Assembly: GCF_905147365.1 (NCBI RefSeq)
Contig: NC_056427.1
Coordinates: 5,275,001-5,339,000 of the forward strand
Source: Aricia agestis
Taxonomy: Eukaryota; Arthropoda; Insecta; Lepidoptera; Lycaenidae
DNA: 64,000 nt
Direction of reading: 5' to 3'
The first letter of the stretch is position 1. Each line of letters begins with the position of its first letter. Positions 28,871 to 39,102 of the stretch are shown here, one piece after another. Both the position numbers and the translations under genes were made by a program. Below the pieces are notes generated by a model, which saw only the letters and a list, made by a program, of their open reading frames with translations, searched no databases and was not told where the DNA came from.

Positions 28871-31693
28871 TTGGTGCATCAGAACTTACAGGGAAAAATA
28901 GGAAAAGAATTAGAAATTGAGTTATTTTTAAATGAATGTAACATTGACATTTTGTGTGTATCAGAACATTGGTTAAAAAATTATGAATTGTCATTTAATT
29001 ATTCTGATCATCAGCTAGCAAGTTCGTTCAGTCGAGAGAATGCTATTAGGGGTGGCTCCTTAATATTGATTAAGAAAAAACTTAAATTTAAAGAACGTAA
29101 GGATATTGTTAGACTGTCAACTGAACGAATTGCTGAGTTAGCCTGTATCGAGCTGAGCCACCTTATTATTGTAAGCGTATACAGACCTCCATCCGGCTTA
29201 TATGATTCTTTTGAACAAATAATGGAGCAAGTGTTAACAAAAGTGTGTGCATCTAACAAAAAGATTATAGTATGTGGTGATTTCAATATTAATTTACTAG
29301 ACTTAAACTCCACCACTGTTAGATTCACATCATTGTTCAAATCGTATAACCTTATTAATTTATTCAACGAGCCGACAAGAATTTGTGATACAACTGCGAC
29401 TTGCATAGATAATATTTTCACCAACATAACTCCCTATAGGAAGGAAATAATTAATGTATTAAGCTCTGATCACTGTGGACAGCTAGCTTCATTTAATATA
29501 AATTGTGATACTAATTTAAAAGAAAAAATTGAATATATACCTATAAATACAAAACGTATTGAGAAATTTAGAAGTAAATTATCATCAAGTTTTGAGAAGT
29601 TGAATGTATCAAATGATCCAGATAAAGCGTTTAACAATTTATTCAATAGAGTAAATCAGCAATATAACGCTGTATTTACTTCTAAAACGGTCAGTTTGAA
29701 TAATAAAAGAAATAATTTTAAAAAATGGGCAACTGCAGGTATTATTGTAAGTAGACAAAAATTATATGATTTGTATAACGAGAAAACTATAAACCGGAGT
29801 GAAGCTTTTAAATTGTACGTCAAGAAATACTCAAAAACTTTTAAAAAGGCCTGTCAAGCAGCAAAGGCACTTCAAATTAAAGAGAAAATTAGAGACTCTA
29901 AAAATAAAGTGAAAACCACCTGGAAAATAATTGCGGATGAGACTGGAAAAGTCGCCTGTCGTAACTCTAAATTTGAACTTTTAATTAATAATAAAAAAAT
30001 CAATTCTGATCTTGAGGTTGCGACAGTCTTTGAGAAGTTTTTTGCAGACATTCCAATCTCAACTACAAAGAACTTAAATTCATCACCTACAGTTGCAGAA
30101 AAAATACTTAGAGAACATGTCAAGGAATGTGATGTCAATTTTATTTTTAGAGATATTGACTCCAGAGATATTATCAAGACTTTCAAATCAATCAATATTA
30201 AAAGTACCACTGATCTCTGGGGTATGTCCACAAAAATTATAAAATCAGTAATTGACATCATTGCCCCTTACCTAGCTTTAGTTTTTAATAATTGTATCGA
30301 AAGTGGTGTGTTCCCAGACTTAATGAAGCACAGCAAGGTGATGCCTCTATTTAAAGCTGGGAAGAAATCAGACCCAGCCAACTATAGACCAATATCCATA
30401 TTGCCGACTTTAAGTAAAATCTTTGAAAAAATAATTCTAAATCAATTACTTGCTCATTTTAACTCAAATAATTTATTACATAATAATCAATTTGGTTTTA
30501 CTAAAGGTCGGTCTACAACAGATGCAGGCATTAGTCTTCTGTGTAGTATTTTTGAAGCTTGGGAGGAGTCGCAGGATGCACTTGGTATTTTCTGCGATCT
30601 CTCTAAAGCATTTGACTGTGTGGAGTATGATACTCTAATAAGAAAACTACACCATTATGGTGTAAGGGGCCCGGCACTTAAACTTCTTAAATCTTACCTT
30701 ACAAATAGAACGCAGAGGGTGGAAGTTAACTCCATAAGGTCTAATGGAACCAAAATAAAACTAGGTGTGCCACAAGGGTCCATTTTAGGGCCTTTTCTTT
30801 TTCTCATCTATATAAATGATTTACCTTATCTTGTTAAAGATAAGCATGAGATAGTACTTTTTGCTGATGACACTTCACTAATTTTTAATGTGAAGAGGCG
30901 ACAATTTAATTATGACGAGGTAAATAGTGCTCTCTCAAAAATAGTACATTGGTTTAATGCTAATAATTTACTTTTGAACTCTAATAAAACAAAATGTTTA
31001 AAATTTATCTTGCCCAATGTTAGGCAAGTACAAACCAATGTACTATTAAATGATGAGAAAATGAATTTAGTAGACACCACCGTATTCCTAGGCATAACGC
31101 TGGATTGTAAGTTACAATGGGGTCCACATATTGCGAAACTGGCAGATAAGCTTAGTTCTGCAGCATATGCTGTTAAAAAAATTCGTGAAATCACTGATGT
31201 AGAGACCGCGCGATTAGTTTACTTTAGCTACTTTCATAGCATAATGTCTTACGGCATCCTCTTGTGGGGAAACGCGGCGGACATTAATACAATATTTGTG
31301 CTGCAGAAGCGAGCTATTCGTTCTATTTATAAGATGTCGTCTTTGGAATCTCTAAGAGAAAAATTTAAAGAAATAAGAATTCTGACCGTCACATCTCAAT
31401 ACATTTTGGAAAATCTCTTATATGTTAGAAAGAACATAAATATTTTCAAAAAGAAAAGTGATAATCATAATGTAAATACTAGAAATAAGAACAAGTTAGC
31501 AATACCAATGTTCAGACTAGCCAAAATAAGCAAATCCTTTAAAGGCCAATGTATACGCCTATACAATAAAATCCCAGAAAATGTTCAAAATCTACCTTTA
31601 AACAAATTTAAAAAAGCAGTTAAAGAACGTTTGTGTGCTAAAGCGTATTATAAAGTCAATGATTTCTTCGAGGACAGCACACCTTGGGAATAG
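28871..31693 (+). CDS. LINE C ORF2: endonuclease and reverse transcriptase
   Basis: 940 codons without a stop, counted from a TTG at 28871; the frame is open from 28741. The APE-type endonuclease nicks target DNA: HQNLQGK, SEHW near residue 31, VSVYRPPSG, CGDFNIN near 136 and SSDH near 199. RT then primes on the nick: ANYRPISILPTLSKIFEK, NNQFGFTKGRSTTDA, DLSKAFDCVEYDTL near 576, GVPQGSILGPFLFLIYIND near 633 and FADD near 664. The C-terminus reads FKKAVKERLCAKAYYKVND. Order and length fit a Jockey/CR1-superfamily ORF2. All catalytic motifs are present, so the protein may be active. Translation start is unresolved; a frameshift from ORF1 is the simplest route. Confidence 0.9.
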   Translation: MVHQNLQGKIGKELEIELFLNECNIDILCVSEHWLKNYELSFNYSDHQLASSFSRENAIRGGSLILIKKKLKFKERKDIVRLSTERIAELACIELSHLIIVSVYRPPSGLYDSFEQIMEQVLTKVCASNKKIIVCGDFNINLLDLNSTTVRFTSLFKSYNLINLFNEPTRICDTTATCIDNIFTNITPYRKEIINVLSSDHCGQLASFNINCDTNLKEKIEYIPINTKRIEKFRSKLSSSFEKLNVSNDPDKAFNNLFNRVNQQYNAVFTSKTVSLNNKRNNFKKWATAGIIVSRQKLYDLYNEKTINRSEAFKLYVKKYSKTFKKACQAAKALQIKEKIRDSKNKVKTTWKIIADETGKVACRNSKFELLINNKKINSDLEVATVFEKFFADIPISTTKNLNSSPTVAEKILREHVKECDVNFIFRDIDSRDIIKTFKSINIKSTTDLWGMSTKIIKSVIDIIAPYLALVFNNCIESGVFPDLMKHSKVMPLFKAGKKSDPANYRPISILPTLSKIFEKIILNQLLAHFNSNNLLHNNQFGFTKGRSTTDAGISLLCSIFEAWEESQDALGIFCDLSKAFDCVEYDTLIRKLHHYGVRGPALKLLKSYLTNRTQRVEVNSIRSNGTKIKLGVPQGSILGPFLFLIYINDLPYLVKDKHEIVLFADDTSLIFNVKRRQFNYDEVNSALSKIVHWFNANNLLLNSNKTKCLKFILPNVRQVQTNVLLNDEKMNLVDTTVFLGITLDCKLQWGPHIAKLADKLSSAAYAVKKIREITDVETARLVYFSYFHSIMSYGILLWGNAADINTIFVLQKRAIRSIYKMSSLESLREKFKEIRILTVTSQYILENLLYVRKNINIFKKKSDNHNVNTRNKNKLAIPMFRLAKISKSFKGQCIRLYNKIPENVQNLPLNKFKKAVKERLCAKAYYKVNDFFEDSTPWE

Positions 31694-31937
31694 GGTGGCT
31701 CCATGCAGGTTACTTTTCTTTTAATTTTGTTACATAGCTGTAAGCCATAACATTGTAATTTTCCATTTTTTTTTGCAAAAGATGGCCCCGTGCGAGTTTC
31801 TTACGCCGGTTCTTCTCGGCGGGGTAGTTCCCGAACCGGTGGTAGGCAACGTAGTTTCTTCGTTCGACTTTCAAAAAGTGTATCATGATACCCATTTTGA
31901 ATAAAAAGATATTTTATTTTATTTTATTTTTTTTTTT

Positions 31938-32383
31938 CTATCTTTGTAAGTGGAATAGCGACGATGCTAATTGTTGCTATTTTGCTGACAACTTCCAATC
32001 AAGTACAAACTTGCTTACTATAGTCAATGAGTTTCTAAAATACTAGAGTAGCAATGTCTTACAAAAGATTCTCAGAAATGCGTAACCACTTTTTTGTTCA
32101 AAAGACAATGTCAAGTCATATATTCGTTATGTCATTATGTATGTGAGATATGCCTGCAGGCATCTTCGAAGTGGCAACGCGTTGCTACCGTAAACTTCCA
32201 ATCTAGTTACGTTAGTAACATAGAATATCATTGACTATAGTTATAGGCCTTTAGTTGTTTTATTAGATAGAAGGCTAAGTTATACATTAAATATGCATGG
32301 GACAACTATATGACTTTGAATTGTCTGGATTTATGTGTGTCCACGCATTCGGGTGTTTGGCCGCTAAATCGCGAGATCACAAG
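31938..32383. other. Mostly unassigned
   Basis: CTATAGTCAATGAG (about 32020) is mirrored by TCATTGACTATAG (about 32229), hinting at a decayed inverted-repeat element. Nothing coding. Confidence 0.35.
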
Positions 32384-32619
32384 TAGAGATGAAACGGATA
32401 TCCGGCAATTATACGGTATCCGGCCTATCCGGCGGCCTTAATACTATCCGGCCAAATACAGGATAGCTGCTATTCGGCCGGATAGGCATCCGGCCGAATT
32501 AAAAAAAGACCTGGATCACTAAGGGCAAATTTTGGCCGGATATCCTGCTATCCGGTCATGTAGTTGGCCGAATATCCGGTATCTGGTATCCGGCCAAACT
32601 ACTATCCGTTTCATCTCTA
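32384..32619. mobile_element. hAT-like MITE rich in ATCCGG, exact 8-bp duplication
   Basis: 236 bp from TAGAGATGAAACGGATATCC to ACTATCCGTTTCATCTCTA, flanked by ATCACAAG on both sides. The interior holds about ten TATCCGG/CCGGATA words in both directions. Confidence 0.8.
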
Positions 32620-32651
32620 ATCACAAGCATGGTATTTAACGATTTATTTTA

Positions 32652-33135
32652 ACTAGAGATCGCCCAATGGTCGAAATTCGACCTTAGTTTCAACGACATT
32701 AGGACTACTACCTATATTTTGTAAAAAAATAATATTGACTAAGTATAATTTTTTTTTCAACTCTTGTCTCTGGGACTAAGCTGATCTCAGACTGGCCGTG
32801 TAAGCATCTTAGATTCAATAAAAAAAACTATAATCCATCTTCAATTTGTCAACTTGTTGTCAAGTTGTCAACAGACTTCAACCATAAATAAAAGAGTAAC
32901 ATTCGTATGTATAGGCTCGTCACTCAAAAATCTGTCGTTTCTCATGTGTGTGTGTGTTGTAGTGTGTGTAATATTTTATTTGTTAAAAAAATGTATGATA
33001 AAAGCATAATTTTAAAATAATATTAGTTCGATGCACTCCTTCACCGTATAAACTATTACTGTGCAAAATTTCATGCACCTACGTTTCCTCATTTTTCGTA
33101 AAAAGGGTTACAAAGTTTTTCGTTCGCGTATTAAT
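32652..33135 (+). repeat. ~500-bp dispersed repeat, copy 2
   Basis: Opposite orientation to 14720-15283: CTAGAGATCGCCCAATGGTC at the left and AAAAAGGGTTACAAAGTTTT near the right. Confidence 0.65.
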
Positions 33136-33675
33136 ATTATGATAGCGCGGTCACGCTGTCATTTACATACACATTTTCCCGTAAAAAAGTAGCCTACGTC
33201 TATCGTGCTAAATGACAAAAATTGTTTATTAGTTCGTGATATTAGCCTATTCAAAACAAACACCCAAGAAACAATGGTTCTTCTTCATAATTCCATGATT
33301 TGATTAAGGTACTCTTATGCCAAAATCATCAACATTCCTATTGTAGTCGGATAAAAACTCGCCACTAACTTGAGAAGTTTGAAGTGCTCTTGACCAAATG
33401 TTACAAGCCTGCATTGCGGGAAAATCTCAAGTCTCAACCTAACTCAGCGTTACTCAATCAAATAATTGGGCCAGGGGGTAATCTAGTTGAAGCCTTGGTA
33501 TTGTGGAAAACTACTGTCTCTGATGGAAGTAAAGTTGGCAACACAGTGAGCAAAGAAGTAACTTGAAAGATAGAAATACTTTTACGCGTATCTATACAAA
33601 AATAGGCTGCAAAGCTGGCAACACAGTAAGTGAATTGAAGCTAAAAGTTATCACTTTGACATGACTGTAACGTTA
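33136..33675. other. Eroded repeat remains, no gene
   Basis: 33180-33270 resembles the inside of Helitron-like family 3. The rest is unassigned. Confidence 0.35.
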
Positions 33676-34030
33676 CTGAATAGCTTTGTCCACATTGTGC
33701 CTTTTTTTTGTTCAACAAGGGCATGCGTTATAGCGCAGTCAACAGCGAAGGTGTGGCATGCCCGTGACGCGCGTCAAAATCCACCCGCGTTTAAAGAAAA
33801 GTGTCATAGCGCGCGCTACGATTTCAACGCGCGTTACGGGCATGCCTCACGTTCGCTGTTGACAGCGCTATAAGGCATGCCCTTGATGAACAGAAAAAGG
33901 CACAATGTGGACAAAGCTAATAGCTATGTCCACACTATGTGCTTTCGTCTTCAATTTTCGTCATCTTCTTTCATTCAACTTTCGTTTTGGCGCATTCAAT
34001 AATTGGAAGCTCTATCGAACGCAACGCCAA
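33676..34030. mobile_element. MITE with TAGCTTTGTCCACAC termini, rearranged
   Basis: 33676-33928 is a fold-back of the family's left arm (GGCATGCGTTATAGCGCAGT and its mirror, both ends AGCTTTGTCCACATT-like). A second, reversed half from 33929 carries TCTTCAATTTTCGTCATC. Two copies appear to have been joined. Confidence 0.6.
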
Positions 34031-34147
34031 TACAAAAAAATAAGTATTACTGAAATCAGACAATTGTAGTTCCGGAGGTATGCAAATACAATATTAAAAA
34101 CATACATGATACATCCATTATTACAAACGTATGACACTTTAAAAAAA

Positions 34148-34172
34148 TTGAATGAATGAATGAATGAATGAA
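34148..34172. repeat. (GAAT)n microsatellite
   Basis: Six perfect GAAT units. Confidence 0.9.
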
Positions 34173-34504
34173 CCGACTTAAATGAAATTTTAGTCCGTTA
34201 AAAGTCATTAATAAATGTTTCTGAGACCGACAGGACTTAGGACTATTCGCATACACATAGTTAGGATTCGTAGGAACGTTTGAACTTTAACGTAAGCTAA
34301 ATAGGCTCTTTGCACACAGAGCGACCACAAGCCTGGTGAAACAAAACGTTCAAATCCTTACTTAAGTTACATTTCAATGAACGTAATTAACTGAACTCAG
34401 ATTTCATTATGTCAACGCCTTAATGTGGTTAGGCTGTTATCAGAAGGGCTGTTTTTAGCCTCCGACAAAAAAGAGGGTAGTTATAAGAATGATTGATCTT
34501 GAAA

Positions 34505-34743
34505 CACTGACCTCTATAATACACTGGACATGCTATGCCGTACAAAATGACAGCTATTTCTTATGCCGATATGCGTACTGTGAACTGATTTATGTAGAAA
34601 ATGACAACCGCCATTTGCAAAATAGTAGTTCCAAGTACACTCACTACCGCTTTCACATAGCAATCAGCGCCAATATGGCGACTTTCAAATAGGAGCATTT
34701 TATTGATAGCGATCGCCTGTCCAGTGTATTATAGAGGTCAGTG
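34505..34743. mobile_element. MITE with CACTGACCTC termini, copy 2, exact 8-bp duplication
   Basis: 239 bp: CACTGACCTCTATAATACAC and the mirror at the right, flanked by TCTTGAAA on both sides. It is better preserved than 16791-17135. Confidence 0.8.
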
Positions 34744-34859
34744 TCTTGAAATGATTGATGAATCTGTCCGTCTGCCTGCCGGTTTGTGTGTTTGTCCATG
34801 GCCGGGGAGGCCGATTTTGATCCAGTTTTTTGTTTCTTTTGTACACATTCTTATCCGTC

Positions 34860-34970
34860 TTTCAATGTCATATCCAATTCCCATGCCATATCCAATTCCC
34901 ATGCCATAAACTTGAAGAGGTGACATACAGACTTACTATCCCATTTATAATATTAGTAAAGATAGATTAA
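34860..34970 (-). mobile_element. Helitron-like fragment
   Basis: CTTGAAGAGGTGACATACAG then CATTTATAATATTAG, after a short tandem CCATATCCAATTCC. Confidence 0.4.
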
Positions 34971-35034
34971 AAACAATATATTATATCCACAGCCGAACAT
35001 AGACTCCTTTTTGGAAGTCGGTTAAATAAAGTGA

Positions 35035-35197
35035 ATTTTAGCTCCTTTATGGTGAGAGTCCCGACGCACCATCTACCGACCTTCGAGAAGGAGGAGTTCT
35101 GGCCGATTGGAGTCGTCTACAGGAGGTTCCGAGGACGACTTCCGAACACGTCGCGCCCCACGTCGCAGACAATACGTGTTTAGTGTTTTAGTGTTAG

Positions 35198-35288
<91 letters not shown>

Positions 35289-35366
35289 TATAATTGTATG
35301 TATGTTAGTCTATAAGGTATTTATAATATGGGCCAAGATGCCTGAATTAAAAAAATAAATAAAAAT
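35035..35366 (+). mobile_element. Possible retroelement 3' end with TA tract
   Basis: A moderately GC-rich stretch (GACGACTTCCGAACACGTCG) is followed by the TA tract and GATGCCTGAATTAAAAAAAT with AAAT repeats, like a LINE tail. No coding frame can be trusted. Confidence 0.35.
35199..35285. repeat. (TA)n microsatellite, ~43 units
   Basis: 87 nt of uninterrupted TA. The length is likely variable and may be misjudged by sequencing. Confidence 0.95.
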
Positions 35367-35640
35367 AAATATTATTGAAAGTCTATTTTCCTTTACTTCA
35401 TGAAACCTAAATCGAAAAGAAAAGGACATTATCACATAAGTGTCAGAGATAACTTTCAGTTTTAGGAGATTTAGGCAATCTCGAACCATATAAGTATGTC
35501 TATTACTGAGCCGTTTTCGAGTAAACGTTAGGCCCATATAACCGCCAATACGTGCGCCGCGCCGATAAAATTTTATGTTAGGTACGTCAATTTTTAAGAG
35601 GTTTTATAGAGGAAATGTATTGATAATCTATACTCCCATA

Positions 35641-35792
35641 CTTCCATACTAATATTATAAATGCAAAAGTGTGTATGTCTGTTTGTCTGTCTGTCTGTTA
35701 CCTCTTCACGCCCAAACAGCTGAACCGATTTTGCTGAAATTTGGTGTTACGATACTTTGAGTCCCGGGAAAGCACATAGGATACTTTAAATT
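35641..35792 (+). mobile_element. Helitron-like fragment
   Basis: TTCCATACTAATATTATAAA with a CTGTCTGTCTG tract and CCGATTTTGCTGAAATTTGG. The right part is cut by SINE-like copy 9. Confidence 0.6.
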
Positions 35793-36102
35793 GTGGGAGA
35801 GCCATGCTTCGGCACGAATGGGCCGGCTCGAACGGAGAAATACCACGTTCTCACAGAAAACCATGAAACAGCGCTTGCGCTGTGTTTCGCCGAGTGAGTG
35901 AGTTTACCGGAGGCCCGATTCTCTTCCCTATCCTCCCCTATTCCCTCCCTTCCCATCCCTACCCTCCCCTATTACCCTATTCCCTTTTAAAAGGCCGGCA
36001 ACGCACCTGCAGCTCTTCTGATGCTTCGAGTGTCCATGGGCGACGGAAGTTGCTTTCCATCAGGTGACCCGTTTGCTCGTTTGCCCCCTTATATTATAAA
36101 AA
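35793..36102 (+). mobile_element. SINE-like element, copy 9
   Basis: Full-length from GTGGGAGAGCCATGCTTCGG to the A-rich end. The C-rich block is slightly shortened. Confidence 0.8.
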
Positions 36103-36696
36103 GAAACCCGCAAGAAATGTACGGTACCGCGTGTTTAATGGATTTCTGCTCAACGGAGTTGCCGGCATCATCTAGTACTTTAAAAAGACGGTTTAAATTA
36201 TTATTTACCGATGACTGACGGCTCACTTCAAGAATATTTGTTCAAAACGTGCCCTCCGAACGCAGCCTTAATCTGATACCCGACGAAGTTCCAGGACGTT
36301 TCTAGAATGTGGAACTAATTAGCACATTGCTAACAACTTCGTTAATACTAAGCCTAAAACGGGGCGATTTGTAATTTTCGTTTATTACGGTCATTGTATA
36401 TAAATGTCTTATGGTCAGGTAGAAATCCAGCGCTGGATTGGATCACTGCATTTCTGTCATACACTCAAAGATAGAGATTACCGATTTATGTAGTTATTTC
36501 AAGCAGTGTTGACAGAAAATATAAGGGCTTTTTGTGAAAATTTGACTTTGATTACTTGTATTTTTTCTTTATAATATATCGTCAACAGAGCCGTATTTTC
36601 AATAATCCTTTCGTACAAACCAAAAGCCAACGTATTTCAGAAATCTGACACATTTAATCCAACACAAAGCATTATAAAACTTTTCCTTTGTTGCAG
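36103..36696. other. Upstream of the GPCR exon; intron or promoter
   Basis: No repeat recognised. It ends in TTTTCCTTTGTTGCAG, a good splice acceptor, so it is most likely the end of an intron within the 5' UTR. Confidence 0.45.
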
Positions 36697-36949
36697 GTCC
36701 GATAGTTTAAAAAAAACAACATGTCACTGTCAAGCGTGAGATAACAGATTAAAAATCCAAAATGGCGGAGAATGAGTGGCCGCGCAATTTCACGGATGTT
36801 CCACAATTGAATAATTCCGACGAGTACGGCGAGTTCGACATTCGATTTTTGAATTTCTCGTCGGACGACTACTGCTCGTCGAACCATTCGCGCGCTTATT
36901 TGAATGTGACGTGCGAGTTCCCTATCAACTATGCGGAACCTATGTACGG
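36697..36949 (+). CDS. Peptide GPCR, first coding exon (N-terminal ectodomain)
   Basis: Exon bounded by TTGTTGCAG and GG|GTGAGT. Coding starts at ATG 36762 (AAAATGG context) and gives 62 codons plus two bases. The protein part is an extracellular tail with five N-glycosylation sequons (N9, N17, N31, N41, N48), many acidic residues and no signal peptide, ending CEFPINYAEPMYG just before TM1. A 7-codon upstream ORF (ATG 36721 to TAA 36744) precedes the start. In sex-peptide/myoinhibitory-peptide receptors a similar PLYGY-type motif leads into TM1. The splice joins in frame with 38613. A 5' UTR exon further left is implied. Confidence 0.7.
36721..36744 (+). promoter_or_regulatory. Upstream ORF in the GPCR leader
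   Basis: ATG, six further codons (MSLSSVR), then TAA, 17 nt before the main ATG. It could lower translation of the receptor; this is inference from position. Confidence 0.45.
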
Positions 36950-37077
36950 GTGAGTATTCATCACCATTATCTGCTGAAGGCCTTTCAACAAGCACCAACA
37001 TAATCTTATAGGCTAGGTTCATTATGCAGCGGCGCGAACGCGCGGTTTGGCTACACGGTGAGATCGCAAGCAAAATT

Positions 37078-37545
37078 TGTATTTATTTAAGGCGATGCCT
37101 TGATAATTTGGCTGTAGCGATGTCGATTTTTCTCAGCAATGACTAAAGCTAAGATATTAAAGTTCATTGTCAGTATTCATCATGTCTTTGTCTTTGAATT
37201 ACCCATACCATAACACGATTGGTCAACTTTTATAACACAGAATAATTAATCAAAAAGACCTCTGTAAAAAAAGGGATTCCTATTTTGCCAACAGAGGAGA
37301 GTGATTTAAGCTTCCAAAATTTATACATAAATTGGTTCAAGCATACACTTTAATTTGCCCATAGCTTATATGAAATGTATTTATGGTTTTTAAATTAAGT
37401 ACGCGACAAAAACCATTTTGTCGCTACGCCCTTTCCATTTTTGCTGTTCCATTGCTTGTTTTCTATGAGAGGCCGGGCCGGCCAATCTAAAACACATCCA
37501 ACACGGTTTTTTACTTTAACGCGGCGTCACCGGGTAGGTCGTGCT
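37078..37545 (+). mobile_element. ~415-bp repeat, copy 2 (GPCR intron 1)
   Basis: Same blocks as 27395-27809 (AAAAAGACCTCTGTAAAAAA, CAACAGAGGAGAGTGATTTA, CCAACACGGTTTTTTACTTT) in the same orientation. Confidence 0.6.
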
Positions 37546-38133
37546 GTCATTTACATAGTAAATACATACATATTTTGCTTGCCATCACGTGATGTAGCCA
37601 CGAGTTAGGACGCATATTATAAACCTAGCCTCTATAATTGCATTAATGCATATTTAGTTAAATATTGTACTATTTAGTATTTAGCAATGTTTAAAGTCTT
37701 TAACTGAATAATGATACAGTTAAAAACCTAATTATTTACATACTAAACTTTTACAGTAGCTCAGCGGTTTCGTAGATTATTAATTTAACAGTTCTAACTC
37801 TATTACAAACTCAGCTATTTTGACTCAGCTAGTTTCACAGCATCTATCTAACAACTCAAATATTTTACAAAATATGTTGAGTTGCACTAAAATATTTTTC
37901 TAGATTATTCTTGCTTGTAATAAATACATTAAGCAGGGTATAATATTCAAGGCGCGTTGTCCTTGTCTATTAATGTTTTCCAATGTGGCAGATAAAGATA
38001 AACGAAACTTGAATAGTTTTTGCAGTGTAAATATTTTGCAGTAACTTTCTTACTAACTCAACTTTTTCACCAACTCAACTATTTTCAAACCAACTATTTC
38101 TACAGTTTAAATAAACGCTTGCACCAGAGGCGT

Positions 38134-38460
38134 GGTTAAAGTTAAAGTTATGGTCAAAGTTATGGTTATAGTTAAGGCTAATTTAACTTTAATCATAACT
38201 TTGACCACAGAATTTGACAGAAGACGTTTATGGTCCGACAAGGCTTTAAATGAGCGTGGGCGGAGGCGCTGCTCTTAAAGGAGAACTGTCGAAAATGGCG
38301 TTTTTGTATGATGACAGCGTAAGTTGCTTTTTTTCGCCACGTGCATTTAAAGCCTTGTCGGACTCTATGGTTATGGTAAAATATGGCGTCCTTTTTTTAC
38401 TTTAACCATAGATTTGACATTTTGCATTGTAGTTAAAGTTACATTTATAGTTAAAGTAAG
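38134..38460. mobile_element. GTTAAAGTTA-rich inverted repeat with a nested MITE
   Basis: The outer part is GGTTAAAGTTAAAGTTATGG, mirrored by ACTTTAATCATAACTTTGAC. Within it 38233-38364 is a 132-bp MITE with perfect ends GTCCGACAAGGCTTTAAATG and its mirror CATTTAAAGCCTTGTCGGAC. Lies in GPCR intron 1. Confidence 0.65.
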
Positions 38461-38612
38461 TTGGTGCAACCCACTCTAAGTATACATTTTGAATGTTAAT
38501 TTTAATGTTCTAACATTAAAAAGTATGCAAATTGTGTTAGACAGTAACTTTCTTTATAGACTCAAATGTTTTCACCAAACAATATTCACCAAACTATTTT
38601 CACCAATTGCAG

Positions 38613-38850
38613 GTACATTGCGCCATTCCTGCTGGCGACCACGATAGTGGCCAACACTCTCATCGTGGTGGTGCTCTCCCGCCGCCACATGCGGACACCA
38701 ACCAACGTGGTGCTCATGGCAATGGCGCTATGTGACATGTTCACCATGCTGTTCCCGGCGCCATGGCTGTTCTACATGTATACGTTCGGGAACCACTACA
38801 AGCCGCTGAGTCCGGTCCGTGCGTGTCAGGCTTGGCATTATATGAATGAG
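38613..38850 (+). CDS. Peptide GPCR, second coding exon (TM1-TM2)
   Basis: Acceptor CCAATTGCAG before 38613 and donor GAG|GTGAGT after 38850. The first base completes Gly63, then 79 whole codons follow. TM1 is about IAPFLLATTIVANTLIVVVL; loop 1 is SRRHMRTPTNVVLM; TM2 follows with the class A Asp in AMALCDMFTMLF. Then FYMYTFGNHYKPLSPVRAC carries the Cys expected to pair with extracellular loop 2. FGNHYKPL is shared, as far as I recall, with insect sex peptide receptors (also myoinhibitory peptide receptors), which act through G proteins at the plasma membrane. GC content is well above its surroundings. TM3-TM7 are not seen in the window. A related FMRFamide/myosuppressin-type receptor is possible but less likely. 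Confidence 0.75.
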
Positions 38851-39017
38851 GTGAGTTTAGTTTATTATGAGTTTGACGTGTCTATTTGAAATTATAATTT
38901 TTATTTGATTCATGTGAGCAACTTCCACTAATTTGATTCCATAATTTTAATTTCGATTCCTGTCACTTATTATAATTTTTGAATAACTTATAATAATTTT
39001 TGAACCCTAGAACAATT

Positions 39018-39071
39018 TTTTAGGGTTCCGAAGCCAAATGGCAAAAAACGGAACCCTTATAGATTCGTCAT

Positions 39072-39102
<31 letters not shown>

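Larger units (their letters stand above)
28030..31937 (+). mobile_element. LINE C, nearly complete
   Basis: Two overlapping coding frames plus a 3' UTR holding CGCCGGTTCTTCTCGGCGGG, AACCGGTGGTAGGC and an ATTTT-rich tail to 31937. The 5' boundary is unclear: ORF1 is open from about 28040, so the element is probably 5'-truncated within ORF1. The intact ORF2 suggests a young insertion. Confidence 0.85.

Noticed and set aside
35107..35358. 83-codon ORF with a Tyr-Ile run
   Set aside because: The run is the TA microsatellite translated; not a protein.
36672..37073. 133-codon minus-strand ORF over the GPCR exon
   Set aside because: Shadow of the receptor exon; the plus strand has start, splice sites and an in-frame second exon.
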